Assembly: GCF_029338575.1 (NCBI RefSeq) | Contig: NZ_CP119992.1 | Coordinates: forward strand, 2,108,001-2,172,000 | DNA length: 64,000 nt | Direction of reading: 5' to 3' | Source: Halomarina halobia | GTDB lineage: Archaea > Halobacteriota > Halobacteria > Halobacteriales > Haloarculaceae | Shown here: positions 16,709-27,737 of the stretch, piece after piece | How positions within the stretch are numbered: position 1 is the stretch's first letter | Layout of the letters: each line of letters starts with the position of its first letter | The notes under the pieces: generated by a model | Databases searched by the model: none | Seen by the model: only the letters and a program-made list of their open reading frames with translations | What the model was told of the DNA's origin: nothing | Made by a program: the position numbers and the translations under genes

Positions 16709-17977
16709 ATGCTCATCAGGGACGCCACTCTCGCCGACGGGCGCGTGCGCGACGTCCGGATCGAGGGCGGCCGCATCGAGACGGTCGGGCGCAACCTCAA
16801 CGGCGTCGCGGACGTCGACGCGGCGGGCAGGCTCCTCCTGCCGGGGATGATCGACGTCCACGTCCACTTCCGCCAGCCCGGTTTCCCGCACAAGGAGACG
16901 TGGGAGACCGGCAGCAGGAGCGCCGCCGCCGGCGGGGTGACGACGGTCGTGGACCAGCCGAACACCGACCCGCCGACGGTGACCGGCGAGGCGTTCGACG
17001 AGAAGGCCGCCCTCGCACGCGCGTCGCTCGTCGACTACGGCGTCAACGGCGGCGTCACCCCCGACTGGGACCCCGACTCGCTGTTCGAGCGCCCGCTGTT
17101 CGCGCTCGGCGAGGTGTTCCTCGCCGACTCGACGGGCGACATGGGGATCGACGCGGACCTGTTCGGCGAGGCCGTCGAGCGCGCGACCGACCGCGGCGTG
17201 GGCGTCACCGTCCACGCCGAGGACGCGACGCTGTTCAGCGCGGACGCGCGGGAGCGCGACGACCCCGACGCCTGGAGCGCGTACCGGACGGCCGAGGCCG
17301 AGCGCGTCGCCGTCGAGCGCGCCTGCGAGGTCGCCCGCGAGGCGGGCGCGCGGATCCACGTCGCCCACACGAGCACGCCGGAGGGCGTCGACGCGGCCGC
17401 GGCAGCGGGCATGACCTGCGAGGTGACGCCCCACCACCTCTTTCTCTCGCGGGACGACTACGACCGCCTCGGCACGCTCGGCCGGATGAACCCGCCGCTG
17501 CGGAGCGAGGACCGCCGGGTCGAACTCCTCGAACGCCTCGCCGACGGCACCGCGGACGTGGTCGCCACGGACCACGCACCTCACACCCGCGAGGAGAAGG
17601 ACGCGAGCGTCTGGGACGCGCCGAGCGGCGTCCCCGGCGTCGAGACCGCCCTCCCGCTCCTCCTGGAAGCCGCCCGCCGGGACCTGCTCTCCTACGAGCG
17701 CGTCCGGGACGTCACCGCGGCGAACCCCGCCGCGATCTTCGACCTCGAGCGGAAGGGCCGCGTCGAGGCGGGCCGCGACGCCGACCTCGTGCTCGTCGAT
17801 CCGGACGCCTCCCGCGAGATCCGCGGCGACGACCTCCACTCGAAGTGCGGGTGGACCCCCTTCGAGGGGATGCGCGGGGTCTTCCCCGAGTGGACGATGG
17901 TGCGCGGGGAGTTCGTCTACCGGCGCGACGGGGGCGAGCGGTTCGGCGAGGCCGTCGGGGAGAACGTCAGGACGTAG
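16709..17977 (+). CDS. pyrC: dihydroorotase
   Basis: 422 aa. It closes N-carbamoyl-aspartate to dihydroorotate, step three of pyrimidine synthesis. The amidohydrolase metal motif GMIDVHVHFRQPG (about 48-60) is followed by HKETWETGSRSAAAGGVTT, VTVHAED, IHVAHTST, CEVTPHHLFLS and VVATDHAPHTREEKD, all typical of type I dihydroorotase. HAPHTREEK and the substrate-binding R in HFRQPG favour it over allantoinase. I chose ATG 16709 (MLIRDATLADGRV); the 21 residues an earlier in-frame ATG would add do not look like dihydroorotase. pyrD and pyrE are elsewhere in the window, so the pathway genes are dispersed. Confidence 0.93.
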   Translation: MLIRDATLADGRVRDVRIEGGRIETVGRNLNGVADVDAAGRLLLPGMIDVHVHFRQPGFPHKETWETGSRSAAAGGVTTVVDQPNTDPPTVTGEAFDEKAALARASLVDYGVNGGVTPDWDPDSLFERPLFALGEVFLADSTGDMGIDADLFGEAVERATDRGVGVTVHAEDATLFSADARERDDPDAWSAYRTAEAERVAVERACEVAREAGARIHVAHTSTPEGVDAAAAAGMTCEVTPHHLFLSRDDYDRLGTLGRMNPPLRSEDRRVELLERLADGTADVVATDHAPHTREEKDASVWDAPSGVPGVETALPLLLEAARRDLLSYERVRDVTAANPAAIFDLERKGRVEAGRDADLVLVDPDASREIRGDDLHSKCGWTPFEGMRGVFPEWTMVRGEFVYRRDGGERFGEAVGENVRT

Positions 17978-17982
17978 GGGCG

Positions 17983-18411
17983 CTACGCGAGCGCGAGCAG
18001 CGCGCCGAGCGCTCCGAGCGCCGTCGTCGCCGACGCGACCGCGAGCATCGCGCCCGCTCCCGCGGCGGCGATCCGGACCATGGCGCGCCGGGAGTCGGCC
18101 TCCGTCCAGTCGGTGCCGACGTCGAGCGTCCGCTGGAGCCGTTCGACGGACCGTCCGAGCATGACCGACCCGGACCAGCCGAGCAGGCCGAAACCGAAGG
18201 CCAGCGCGCCGAGCGCGAACGCCCGCGCGCTGGCCGCCGGGAGGGGCGACGCGAGCGCGAGGCCGAGCGTCGCCAGCGCGCCGAGCGCCCCGCCGACGAG
18301 CGCGGCCGAGAGGACGATGCGGGCGCGCGGGCGCGCCCACGCCGCCAGGCGGGCGAGGTCGACGCCCGTCGCGGCGATCACGACCGTCGCGGCGAGGGGG
18401 GCGGGAGTCAC
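17983..18411 (-). CDS. small integral membrane protein (DUF7268-like)
   Basis: 142 aa, very rich in Ala, Leu and Gly, with about four predicted membrane helices (roughly residues 5-22, 31-53, 62-82 and 112-140) and a short hydrophilic loop RSVERLQRTLDVGTDWTEAD between helices three and four. It resembles haloarchaeal proteins grouped as DUF7268; function unknown. The GTG start at 18411 is three bases after the stop of the ABC permease gene, so it is the last gene of that operon and may be co-transcribed by chance or act with the transporter. It converges with pyrC, with 5 bases between stops. Confidence 0.6.
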   Translation of the reverse strand: MTPAPLAATVVIAATGVDLARLAAWARPRARIVLSAALVGGALGALATLGLALASPLPAASARAFALGALAFGFGLLGWSGSVMLGRSVERLQRTLDVGTDWTEADSRRAMVRIAAAGAGAMLAVASATTALGALGALLALA

Positions 18412-18414
18412 GGC

Positions 18415-19395
18415 TCAATCGACCGTCTCGCGCATGCGCGGGTCGAGCGCGTCGCGCATCCCGTCGCCGAGGAGGTTGAACCCGAGCACCGTGATCGCGA
18501 GGAACAGGCCGGGGAAGAACGACCACCACCACTGCCCGCTCAGCAGGCCGAGTTCGACGCCGTTCGAGAGCATCAGTCCCCACGAGGGCGTCCCCGCCGC
18601 GGCCCCGAAGCCGAGGAACGACAGCGCCGCGAGGTCGATGATCGCCAGCCCGAAGTTGAGCGTGCTCTGGACGGTGATGGGCGCGAGCGAGTTCGGCAGG
18701 ACGTGCCGGAACAGCACGCGGCCGTCCCGCGCGCCGAGGGCGACCGTCGCGTCGACGTACTCGTCCTCCATGACCTTCAGCGCGGCCCCGCGGACGACGC
18801 GGGCGAACCGCGGCGTGTAGACGAGCGTGAGCGCGATGACCGCCTTCCAGAGGCCCGTCCCGAAGATGGCGACGAGCGCGAGCGCGAGCAGCAGCGACGG
18901 GAACGCGAGCAGGACGTCCATCGTCCGCATGATGACGTTGTCCGTCACGTCGCCGTAGTAGGCGGCGACGATGCCGAGCGTGACGCCGAGCGCCGTCGAC
19001 GCGGCGACGGTGACGGTCCCCCACTTGAGCGCGAGCCACGCGCCGTAGAGCGTCCGCCGGAAGACGTCGCGGCCCTGCACGTCGGTACCGAAGGGGTGAG
19101 GGCAGGAGCCGGCGTTCGCGACCGCGCCCGAGACGGTGTGCGCGCCGCAGGGGCCGGCGAACGAGGACGTTCCCAGTTGGGAGGCCGTGATGACGGCGAG
19201 GTTCGGCCCGGGAAACCCCCCCACGACCACGAACCGGGCGTAGAGGGCGACGGCGACCATCGAGCCGATGACGGCGAGGCCGACGATGGCGAGGCGATTC
19301 GACAGCAGGTTCGAGACGAACGGGGACGCGAGCAGGCGCTGGAAGAAGCCGCGCCCGCGGCGGGCGTCCGTCGCGGTGTCGGTCTCTGTGCTCAT
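18415..19395 (-). CDS. dipeptide/oligopeptide ABC transporter permease (DppC-type)
   Basis: 326 aa. Inner-membrane permease of a peptide or nickel-type ABC importer. After a cytoplasmic N-terminus and one helix (about 35-57) there is an extracytoplasmic segment with HPFGTDVQGRDVFRR, the hallmark of DppC/OppC permeases, then five helices. The EAA loop (VVRGAALKVMEDEYVDATVALGA) for contact with the ATPase is near residues 195-217. Two cysteines in the external loop (CGAHTVSGAVANAGSC) may form a disulfide. The start codon overlaps the dppB-type stop as ATGA. Substrate unknown; peptides are most likely from family and operon composition. Confidence 0.88.
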   Translation of the reverse strand: MSTETDTATDARRGRGFFQRLLASPFVSNLLSNRLAIVGLAVIGSMVAVALYARFVVVGGFPGPNLAVITASQLGTSSFAGPCGAHTVSGAVANAGSCPHPFGTDVQGRDVFRRTLYGAWLALKWGTVTVAASTALGVTLGIVAAYYGDVTDNVIMRTMDVLLAFPSLLLALALVAIFGTGLWKAVIALTLVYTPRFARVVRGAALKVMEDEYVDATVALGARDGRVLFRHVLPNSLAPITVQSTLNFGLAIIDLAALSFLGFGAAAGTPSWGLMLSNGVELGLLSGQWWWSFFPGLFLAITVLGFNLLGDGMRDALDPRMRETVD

Positions 19396-20405
19396 TGGTC
19401 GATCCTCGGATCGAGGTAGGAGTAGGTGACGTCGACGCCCAGGTTCACGAGCGTGAACAGCAGGGCGAACAGGAGGACGGTCCCCTGCACCAGCGGGTAG
19501 TCGCCGTTGTTGATGGCCTCGACGAGCAGCACGCCGATGCCGGGGATGTTGAACACGGTCTCGGTGAGCACCGCCCCGCCCAGCAGCGACCCGAACTGGA
19601 TGCCGATGATGGTGACGACGGGGATGAGCGCGTTCCGGAACCCGTGTTTCATGATCGTGATCTTCGCGCCCTGGCCCTTCGCGCGGGCGGTGCGCATGTA
19701 GTCCTGGCGGACGACCTCGAGCATCGACGAGCGCATCATCCGGGAGATGAGCGCCGTGGCGTAGATGCCGATGACGAGGGAGGGAAGCAGCAGGTGCTTC
19801 ACGGTCGAGACGAACGCCGGGAGATTCCCCGCGAGCAGGCTGTCGACCGTCAGGAGGCCCGTGATCGCCGGGACCGAGTAGCCGACGCCGATGCGCCCGC
19901 TCGTCGGCACGAGGTCGTACTGGACGGCGAGCAGCAGGATGAGCAGCGGGCCGCTCCAGAAGATGGGGATGCTGATCCCCGACAGCGCGCCGATGCGCGT
20001 GAGGTGGTCGGTGAGCGAGTCCTGCTTCACGGCGCTCAGGATCCCGAGCGGGACGCCGATGAGGATGCCGAAGAACTGCCCGTACAGGGCGAGTTCGAGC
20101 GTGACCGGGAAGTACGTGCGGAGCACCTCGGAGACGGGCGTCCCCCGGCGGACGACGTACGACCGGCCGAAGTCGAACGTCGCCGTGTCGACAAGGAACC
20201 GACCGTACTGTACCCAGATGGGGTCGTTCAACCCGAGGTCGTTCTCGATCTGCCGGACGAACGCCTCGGAGGCGCGGTCGCCGGCGATGACTCTCGCGGG
20301 GTTCCCCGGCGAGAGGTGGAGGATGGCGAACACGAGCGTCGCCACCCCCAGCAGCACCGGAACGAGCAACAGCAGCCGCTTGAGTACGAATTGTTTGCTG
20401 ACCAT
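19392..20405 (-). CDS. dipeptide/oligopeptide ABC transporter permease (DppB-type)
   Basis: 337 aa. Six predicted helices, beginning MVSKQFVLKRLLLLVPVLLG and including the DppB/OppB-type GIPLGILSAVKQDS-like segment near 117-131. The EAA-type loop is TALISRMMRSSMLEVVRQDY followed by RTARAKG (about 216-243). It pairs with the DppC-type permease to form the membrane channel. The ATG at 20405 is 36 bases after the substrate-binding protein stop, and its own stop overlaps dppC. Order along the transcript is ATPase fusion, binding protein, DppB, DppC, small membrane protein. Confidence 0.9.
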   Translation of the reverse strand: MVSKQFVLKRLLLLVPVLLGVATLVFAILHLSPGNPARVIAGDRASEAFVRQIENDLGLNDPIWVQYGRFLVDTATFDFGRSYVVRRGTPVSEVLRTYFPVTLELALYGQFFGILIGVPLGILSAVKQDSLTDHLTRIGALSGISIPIFWSGPLLILLLAVQYDLVPTSGRIGVGYSVPAITGLLTVDSLLAGNLPAFVSTVKHLLLPSLVIGIYATALISRMMRSSMLEVVRQDYMRTARAKGQGAKITIMKHGFRNALIPVVTIIGIQFGSLLGGAVLTETVFNIPGIGVLLVEAINNGDYPLVQGTVLLFALLFTLVNLGVDVTYSYLDPRIDQ

Positions 20406-20441
20406 AGTAACGGTGAACGGTGGTGTGCGTGCGGTTCGGGG

Positions 20442-22154
20442 TTACGAGAGGCTGACGAGGTTGAGCGCCGGCCCGGAGATCGGCGAGACCGTGAAGCCGG
20501 AGACGGCGTTCGAGACGCCGCGCAGTTCCTCGGTGTGGGTCATGTACACCCAGGGGGCCTCGTCGTGTGCGATCTGCGCCGCCTGCCTGTAGACCTCCTC
20601 GCGCTTGCCCTCGTCGTACTCGGTCTGTCCCTGCGTGACCAGCTCCATGAAGTTGCGGTTGGCCCACGCGGCGCGGTTACCGGTGTTGAAGCCCTCCGCG
20701 TCGCGGCTGACCCAGTCCTGACCCTCGGGGATCTCGCTCGGGTCCACCTGCGGGTGGAGCAGCGGGTAGTAGAAGTTGTCCGGGTCCGCGTTGTCGGAGA
20801 TCCAGCCGAGGAAACAGGCGTCGTGCTTGCCCTCGGAGGTGTAGGTGAGGTACGGCTCCCACGCCTGCTGCTTCACGGTCACGTCGATGCCGACGTCGGA
20901 CAGGTTCGACCGGACCACCTGCGCGGTCTGCCCGGGCGAGGCGAAGTACGGTCGCGGGTTGTTCATCGCGGAGAGCTCGAACGAGAGTCCGTCGCCGTAG
21001 CCCGCCTCGGAGAGCAGCTGCTTCGCCTTCTCGGGGTCGTAGGGGTACGGTTCGAGTTCGTCGTTGTGACCCATCACCGTCGGCGGGAGGGGCTGGCTCG
21101 CCTGCACCGCGAGCCCCTTGTAGATGTTCTCGACGATGGCCTTCGTGTCGATGGCGTGGCTGATCGCCTGGCGCACCTTCTTCTCGCGGAACGCCTCGAC
21201 GCGCGCCATGTTGAACGCCATGTAACCGACGGTCATCCCCTCGGTCCGCTGGAGTTCCGCGTTGTCGGCGCTCTCGATCTGCGAGACCGACTGGGCGTCG
21301 ATGCCGTCAACGATGTGCGCCTCCCCGGCGAGTAGCTGCTGGGTCCGGGTGCTGTTCTGCTTCACGCCCTGGAAGACGACGGTGTCGACGTTGGGGCCCT
21401 CGCCCCAGAACTCGCCGTTCTTGGCGAGCGTGATGCGCTGGTTGCCCTCGTTCCACCCCTCGAACGCGAACGCGCCGGTGCCGATCGGTTCGCTCCCGAA
21501 GTCGTGGTCCGCCTCGATCTGCTTCCTCGGCATGACCGCCATCGCGAACACGGCGAGGTTGCGCAGGAACGGCGCGTACCGCTGGCTGAGTTCGATCGTG
21601 AGCTCCGTCTCGCTCGGCGCGTCGACGCTCTCCACCTTGCTCAGGAGGTAGGGGCCGTAGAACGACTGGCTGCTGCCCTCGACGCCCTCCTCGTTGCTCG
21701 TGCCGATGAAGTGCTCGTAGTCCTGGTCGACGAAGCGCCGGTAGGTCGCGACGAAATCCTCCGCGGTGAACGACTGGCCGTTGTGGAACGTAGCGTCCTC
21801 ACGGAGCGTGAGCGACGCCGTCGTCCCCTCCAGGGAGAAGTCCGTCGCGAGCCCCGCCACCAGCGAGGACTCGCCCGGCTTGAACTTGATCAGCGTGTCG
21901 TACACCTGGTTTATCACCTTCGCGTCCTCGCCGGAGGTGGTCGACTGCGGGTCGAGCGTCGCGGAATCGTTCCCGCGGGCGTAGACGAGCGTGCCGCCGC
22001 TGCCGCCGCCGTCGCCGGTTCCGTTGCCGTCGCCGTCACCGTCGCCCGTCCCCGGGCTGTCGCCGCCAGCACACCCCGCCAGGGTCGCGGCCGCCGCAGT
22101 CGCACCCGCCGCCTTCAAGAAGGTTCTTCGGCCATATTTGTCACCATCAGGCAT
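20442..22154 (-). CDS. ABC transporter substrate-binding lipoprotein (SBP family 5)
   Basis: 570 aa. Tat motif RRTFLK (9-14) and lipobox LAGC (25-28), then a Gly/Asp/Ser-rich linker (about 29-53) that tethers the domain to the membrane, are typical for haloarchaeal binding proteins. The mature part has the SBP_bac_5 order: L-DPQSTTSGEDAKVINQVYDTL, LREDATFHNGQSFTAEDFV, RQAISHAIDTKAIVENIY, and LGWISDNADPDNF. This family binds peptides, sugars or nickel; with DppBC-type permeases, di- or oligopeptides are most likely. The start is the ATG directly before DGDKYGRR. A 74-base gap separates it from the ATPase gene, room for its own promoter. Confidence 0.9.
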   Translation of the reverse strand: MPDGDKYGRRTFLKAAGATAAAATLAGCAGGDSPGTGDGDGDGNGTGDGGGSGGTLVYARGNDSATLDPQSTTSGEDAKVINQVYDTLIKFKPGESSLVAGLATDFSLEGTTASLTLREDATFHNGQSFTAEDFVATYRRFVDQDYEHFIGTSNEEGVEGSSQSFYGPYLLSKVESVDAPSETELTIELSQRYAPFLRNLAVFAMAVMPRKQIEADHDFGSEPIGTGAFAFEGWNEGNQRITLAKNGEFWGEGPNVDTVVFQGVKQNSTRTQQLLAGEAHIVDGIDAQSVSQIESADNAELQRTEGMTVGYMAFNMARVEAFREKKVRQAISHAIDTKAIVENIYKGLAVQASQPLPPTVMGHNDELEPYPYDPEKAKQLLSEAGYGDGLSFELSAMNNPRPYFASPGQTAQVVRSNLSDVGIDVTVKQQAWEPYLTYTSEGKHDACFLGWISDNADPDNFYYPLLHPQVDPSEIPEGQDWVSRDAEGFNTGNRAAWANRNFMELVTQGQTEYDEGKREEVYRQAAQIAHDEAPWVYMTHTEELRGVSNAVSGFTVSPISGPALNLVSLS

Positions 22155-22228
22155 ACTCACAACGGTCGCACGAGAATACATAGGGTTACCGAAGACTAAC
22201 ACGTCGAATTCAGTCACGGGAAACGGAG

Positions 22229-24847
<2,619 letters not shown>

Positions 24848-24982
24848 AGCCGTCGTTGGCGAGATGTCACTAAATCGTTTGGGGAGGTACGTCGCGGCAC
24901 ACCGTCACGGCCGGGGGAACGATCCGGCGGGAGGAGCGGAGCAGAGCACAGACGCTTTCCCGTCCGGCCCGTAGGACCGCAC

Positions 24983-25435
24983 ATGGACGAACACGGCACG
25001 CGCGTCGGCGACGGCTGGGAGCAGGTCATCGACGACATGGAGGCGACCGCCGACGCCTACCGCGAGGAGGGCTACGACGTGGTCGCGCTCCACCCCGGCG
25101 ACGTGACGACGGCGGACGACGGGAGCGGCTTCGACGTCGTGGTCCCGGGCGAGGAGTTCGAGCGGGTGCAGGCGCAGGTCGGGGCGGCGGCGCTCGACCA
25201 GACGGAGGTGTTCCGCGCCGCGAACGACGGCGTCGTCTACGTGCTCGTCGTCGTCCGCGACGACGACGTCGGGGTCGCGGTCTGCTGTCCGCTCTACTAC
25301 GCCCCCGAGCGGATCGGCGAGGTGCGCGAGTACGCCGCCGAGACGGGCCAGGTGCTCACCTACCTGCGGAGCCTGAGCAGCGAGGAGGCGGTCGCCGTCG
25401 CGTTCGACAGCCCGGAGCTGTTCTTCCCCGAATAG
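24983..25435 (+). CDS. haloarchaeal hypothetical protein (DUF7529-like)
   Basis: 150 aa, acidic, cytoplasmic, no membrane segment. Features are DGWEQVIDDMEATADAYREE at the N-terminus, a central VVPGEEFE segment, a beta-rich stretch VYVLVVVRDDDVGVAVCCP and the C-terminus DSPELFFPE. It resembles haloarchaeal proteins named DUF7529; function unknown. The gene starts 135 bases from, and divergent to, the ABC ATPase gene. Unusually, after its TAG stop the same frame stays open for 32 more codons to a TGA at 25532-25534 and still reads like protein near the end (VYEQRAGTDLAGYVLTQSLD). Confidence 0.6.
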   Translation: MDEHGTRVGDGWEQVIDDMEATADAYREEGYDVVALHPGDVTTADDGSGFDVVVPGEEFERVQAQVGAAALDQTEVFRAANDGVVYVLVVVRDDDVGVAVCCPLYYAPERIGEVREYAAETGQVLTYLRSLSSEEAVAVAFDSPELFFPE

Positions 25436-25539
25436 TCCGGATCGTCCGGGGCGCGCTCGCGCTCGCGCCGCGTCTACGAGCAGCGCGCCGGGACGGACTT
25501 GGCGGGCTACGTCCTCACGCAGTCGCTCGACTGACGCCG

Positions 25540-26292
25540 CTAGTCGTCGTCCGCGCTCGTCTCCGTCTCCGTCTCCTGCTCGCGCAGTTCCGAACTCGCC
25601 CGGCGCACCTCGCGCATCACGCTGCTGATGCGCTCCTCGGCCTCGAGTTCCTGCTCGACGGAGAGGTCCACGCCCTCGACCTCGAGGAGGAACTTCGCCA
25701 CCTCGGTCGTCTCGTACATGATGTCGTCGAGTTCCTCGGCGGTGAAGAAGTCGCACATCGCACCGTAGAGGAACGTCGCGCCCGCCTTGCGGACCTTCTC
25801 CTCGAAGGCCGCGCGGGCCTGGTTGACCGCCTGGGGCGTGTAGGTGTCCTCCATGAACGGGACGAGTTCGGGCAGGTTCTCGCCGATCTTCGTCATCTCG
25901 ACGCCCGTCTCGGTGCGGAAGTCAGAACAGAGGCGGGCGATGGCCCACTCGCGGGCGGTGATGTACGTCCGGTCGCGGAGGAAGCGGTTCGCCCGGTCGT
26001 ACTGCGCGCCGTCGATCTTCTTGAAGCGCTCGTACTTGCGCACGTCCTCCGGGATCTCCCGACGCGCCGACGCGTCCTCGTCCCCCTCGGTCGCGCCGAC
26101 GTCGTCCGGGGCCTCGCGCCCGTCGGCGACCTCCCTGTCGTCCCGGACGCGGGATTCGGGGGCGTCCGTCCCACCCCCCGGGTTCGAGTCGGGGGCGTCG
26201 GGGGAGGTATCGTCGGGGACCTCTTCGGGGGAAGACTCGTCCGGGGAGGCGGACGCCTCCTGGTCCTCGTCGCCGGCTGGCGTCTCGGTCAT
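25540..26292 (-). CDS. haloarchaeal hypothetical protein (DUF5806-like)
   Basis: 250 aa. The first 80 residues are a disordered acidic region rich in Asp, Glu, Pro and Ser. A conserved mostly helical domain follows (about 82-220: VRKYERFKKIDGAQYDRAN, FLRDRTYITAREWAIARLC, FLYGAMCDFFTAEELDDIMYE), then a Glu/Thr-rich tail. The domain matches proteins I know as DUF5806 in Halobacteria; role unknown. I prefer the ATG at 26292 over a GTG two codons upstream. It is divergent from the UspA gene (98 bases between starts). Confidence 0.65.
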   Translation of the reverse strand: MTETPAGDEDQEASASPDESSPEEVPDDTSPDAPDSNPGGGTDAPESRVRDDREVADGREAPDDVGATEGDEDASARREIPEDVRKYERFKKIDGAQYDRANRFLRDRTYITAREWAIARLCSDFRTETGVEMTKIGENLPELVPFMEDTYTPQAVNQARAAFEEKVRKAGATFLYGAMCDFFTAEELDDIMYETTEVAKFLLEVEGVDLSVEQELEAEERISSVMREVRRASSELREQETETETSADDD

Positions 26293-26389
26293 ACCCACTC
26301 TCCTGTCCGGTCGCGAAAAAGGGTGTCGCCGGGGCGACGCCGACGATCGTGCCGGGAGGCTTTTGCTCTCACGGCGTAATCACCCACCC

Positions 26390-26758
26390 ATGCGAACGCT
26401 GGTGGGCATCGGCGGCAGTGGCGATTCCCTGCGCGCGCTGGCACAGGCGCTCGACCGCGCGTGGGAGGCGGGCGACGACGTGACCGTTGCCGTCGTGGAG
26501 AACCCGGACTCGCCGCTCGCGGTCGAGGAGGTCGAGTCGCGGGTCCGCGAGCAACTCGGCGAGCGCGGACTGGACGCGGAGGTCGTGCTCCTCGAGGGGC
26601 ACGCCGGGAGCCGACTGGTCGATCTCGCCGAGAGCGAGGGGTTCGATCGCATCGTGCTCGGCGGGGGCGAGACGAGCCCCCTCGGGAAGATCAACATCGG
26701 CAGCATCGCCGAATTCGTCCTGCTGAACGCACAGACCTCGGTGACCCTGATACGATGA
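26390..26758 (+). CDS. universal-stress-protein-like (UspA fold), short
   Basis: 122 aa alpha/beta protein: MRTLVGIGGSGDSLRALAQALD, then VTVAVVENPDSPLAVEEV, VVLLEGHAGSRLVDLAESEGFDRIVLGGG and the C-terminal GKINIGSIAEFVLLN..VTLI, which follows the UspA order. The nucleotide loop G-x2-G-x9-G-S is replaced by GGGETSPLGKINIGS, a variant that may still bind a nucleotide. The start ATG lies about 28 bases after a CTTTTGC TATA-like box (26358-26364). The stop overlaps the GNAT start (ATGA), so the two form a coupled pair. Confidence 0.75.
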   Translation: MRTLVGIGGSGDSLRALAQALDRAWEAGDDVTVAVVENPDSPLAVEEVESRVREQLGERGLDAEVVLLEGHAGSRLVDLAESEGFDRIVLGGGETSPLGKINIGSIAEFVLLNAQTSVTLIR

Positions 26759-27291
26759 CGCGCATCTACCCCGACGAACCGGCCGGACCGTTCGAGGCCC
26801 CGCCGCTGTCCTTCGAGGACGGCGAGGGGCGCACCGTCGAGATACGGGCGTTCGACGGCGACGTGGACGCGCTCGTAGCGATGTACCTCGACTTCGACCC
26901 GGCGGACCGCGCGCAGGGCATCCCGCCGACGGGCGAGGAGCGCATCCGCGACTGGATCGAGGGGATCACGAGCGAGGACTGCGTGAACGTCGTCTCGCGC
27001 GCGGCCGACCAGATCGTCGGACACGCGACGCTCGTACCCGACGGCGGGGAGGGGTACGAACTCGCCATCTTCGTCCTCTCGGCGTACCAGAACGCGGGCA
27101 TCGGGACGAGGCTCATCACCGCGCTGCTGGGTCAGGGCGAACGCGAGGGCGTAGACCGCGTCTGGCTCACCGTCGAGCGGTGGAACGCGCCCGCCATCGC
27201 GCTCTACCGGAAGGTGGGCTTCGAGTCGAGCAAGTCCGAGAACTTCGAGATGGAGATGTCGCTGCGCCTCGACCCGGAGCGGCGCGGTTAG
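26755..27291 (+). CDS. GNAT-family N-acetyltransferase
   Basis: 178 aa. The GNAT acetyl-CoA site is ELAIFVLSAYQNAGIGTRLI (about 102-121), with the Q-x-x-G-I-G pyrophosphate loop, followed by VWLTVERWNAPAIALYRKVGFESS, a standard C-terminal GNAT block. Substrate unknown. Upstream residues 40-60 contain DFDPADRAQGIPPTGEERI, a segment typical of haloarchaeal GNAT proteins. Coupled to the upstream UspA gene by ATGA overlap; its stop codon overlaps the convergent UspA gene (27288-27668) by four bases. Confidence 0.85.
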   Translation: MTRIYPDEPAGPFEAPPLSFEDGEGRTVEIRAFDGDVDALVAMYLDFDPADRAQGIPPTGEERIRDWIEGITSEDCVNVVSRAADQIVGHATLVPDGGEGYELAIFVLSAYQNAGIGTRLITALLGQGEREGVDRVWLTVERWNAPAIALYRKVGFESSKSENFEMEMSLRLDPERRG

Positions 27292-27668
27292 ACCGCCAGT
27301 ACGGGCTGTTTCGCGAACTGGAGGACGTACCCGGCAGCCTTCCCGAGCAGATCGGCGGGCCCCTCGCGGGGGATGACGAGGAAGTCGGCCCCCGCGTCCT
27401 CGCTCGCGTCGAGGACGACGCTTCCCGGGTGGATCGTCAGGTGGGACGTGGAGAAGCCGTAGGCGACCGAGTGGGTGAGCGGGACGTCGGCCGCGAGGTC
27501 CCGGGCGGCGTCCATCATCCGCTCGGTGCGCTCGCGCTGGTCCCGATCGAGGACGTACAGCGCGTGGACCTGCGCGCCGTAGCGCTCCGCGACGGCGACG
27601 GCGACCTCGATCGCCCGGACCGACTCCTCGCTGCCGTCGACGGGAACCAGCACCGTGTCGATGTCCAT
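27288..27668 (-). CDS. universal stress protein (UspA family)
   Basis: 126 aa. MDIDTVLVPVDGSEESVRAIEVAVAVAERYGAQVHALYVLD is the classic UspA N-terminus with the DGS motif. The central region GADFLVIPREGPADLLGKAAGYVLQFAKQPVLAV lacks a clean G-x2-G-x9-G-S/T loop, suggesting a non-ATP-binding subtype. The ATG is at 27668. Its 3' end overlaps the GNAT gene stop on the other strand (TTAG shared). It is divergent from the next UspA gene with 69 bases between starts, so the two promoters lie back to back. Confidence 0.85.
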   Translation of the reverse strand: MDIDTVLVPVDGSEESVRAIEVAVAVAERYGAQVHALYVLDRDQRERTERMMDAARDLAADVPLTHSVAYGFSTSHLTIHPGSVVLDASEDAGADFLVIPREGPADLLGKAAGYVLQFAKQPVLAV

Positions 27669-27737
27669 ACGCGTGTCCTGCGTCAGTGAGGGCAAAAACC
27701 CACCGAGTATTTGAGACCGGCCGCGATAGTCGCACAC

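Noticed and set aside
15883..19419. A plus-strand frame open for 1,178 codons
   Set aside because: It runs across several well-supported genes on both strands (lipoate ligase, pyrC, permease) and its product is Arg/Gly/Ala low complexity. Open frames of this kind arise from very high GC.
25433..25534. Pyrrolysine readthrough at the TAG stop of the DUF7529-like gene
   Set aside because: Nothing in the window suggests pyrrolysine machinery. A nonsense mutation or unrelated downstream DNA is simpler.
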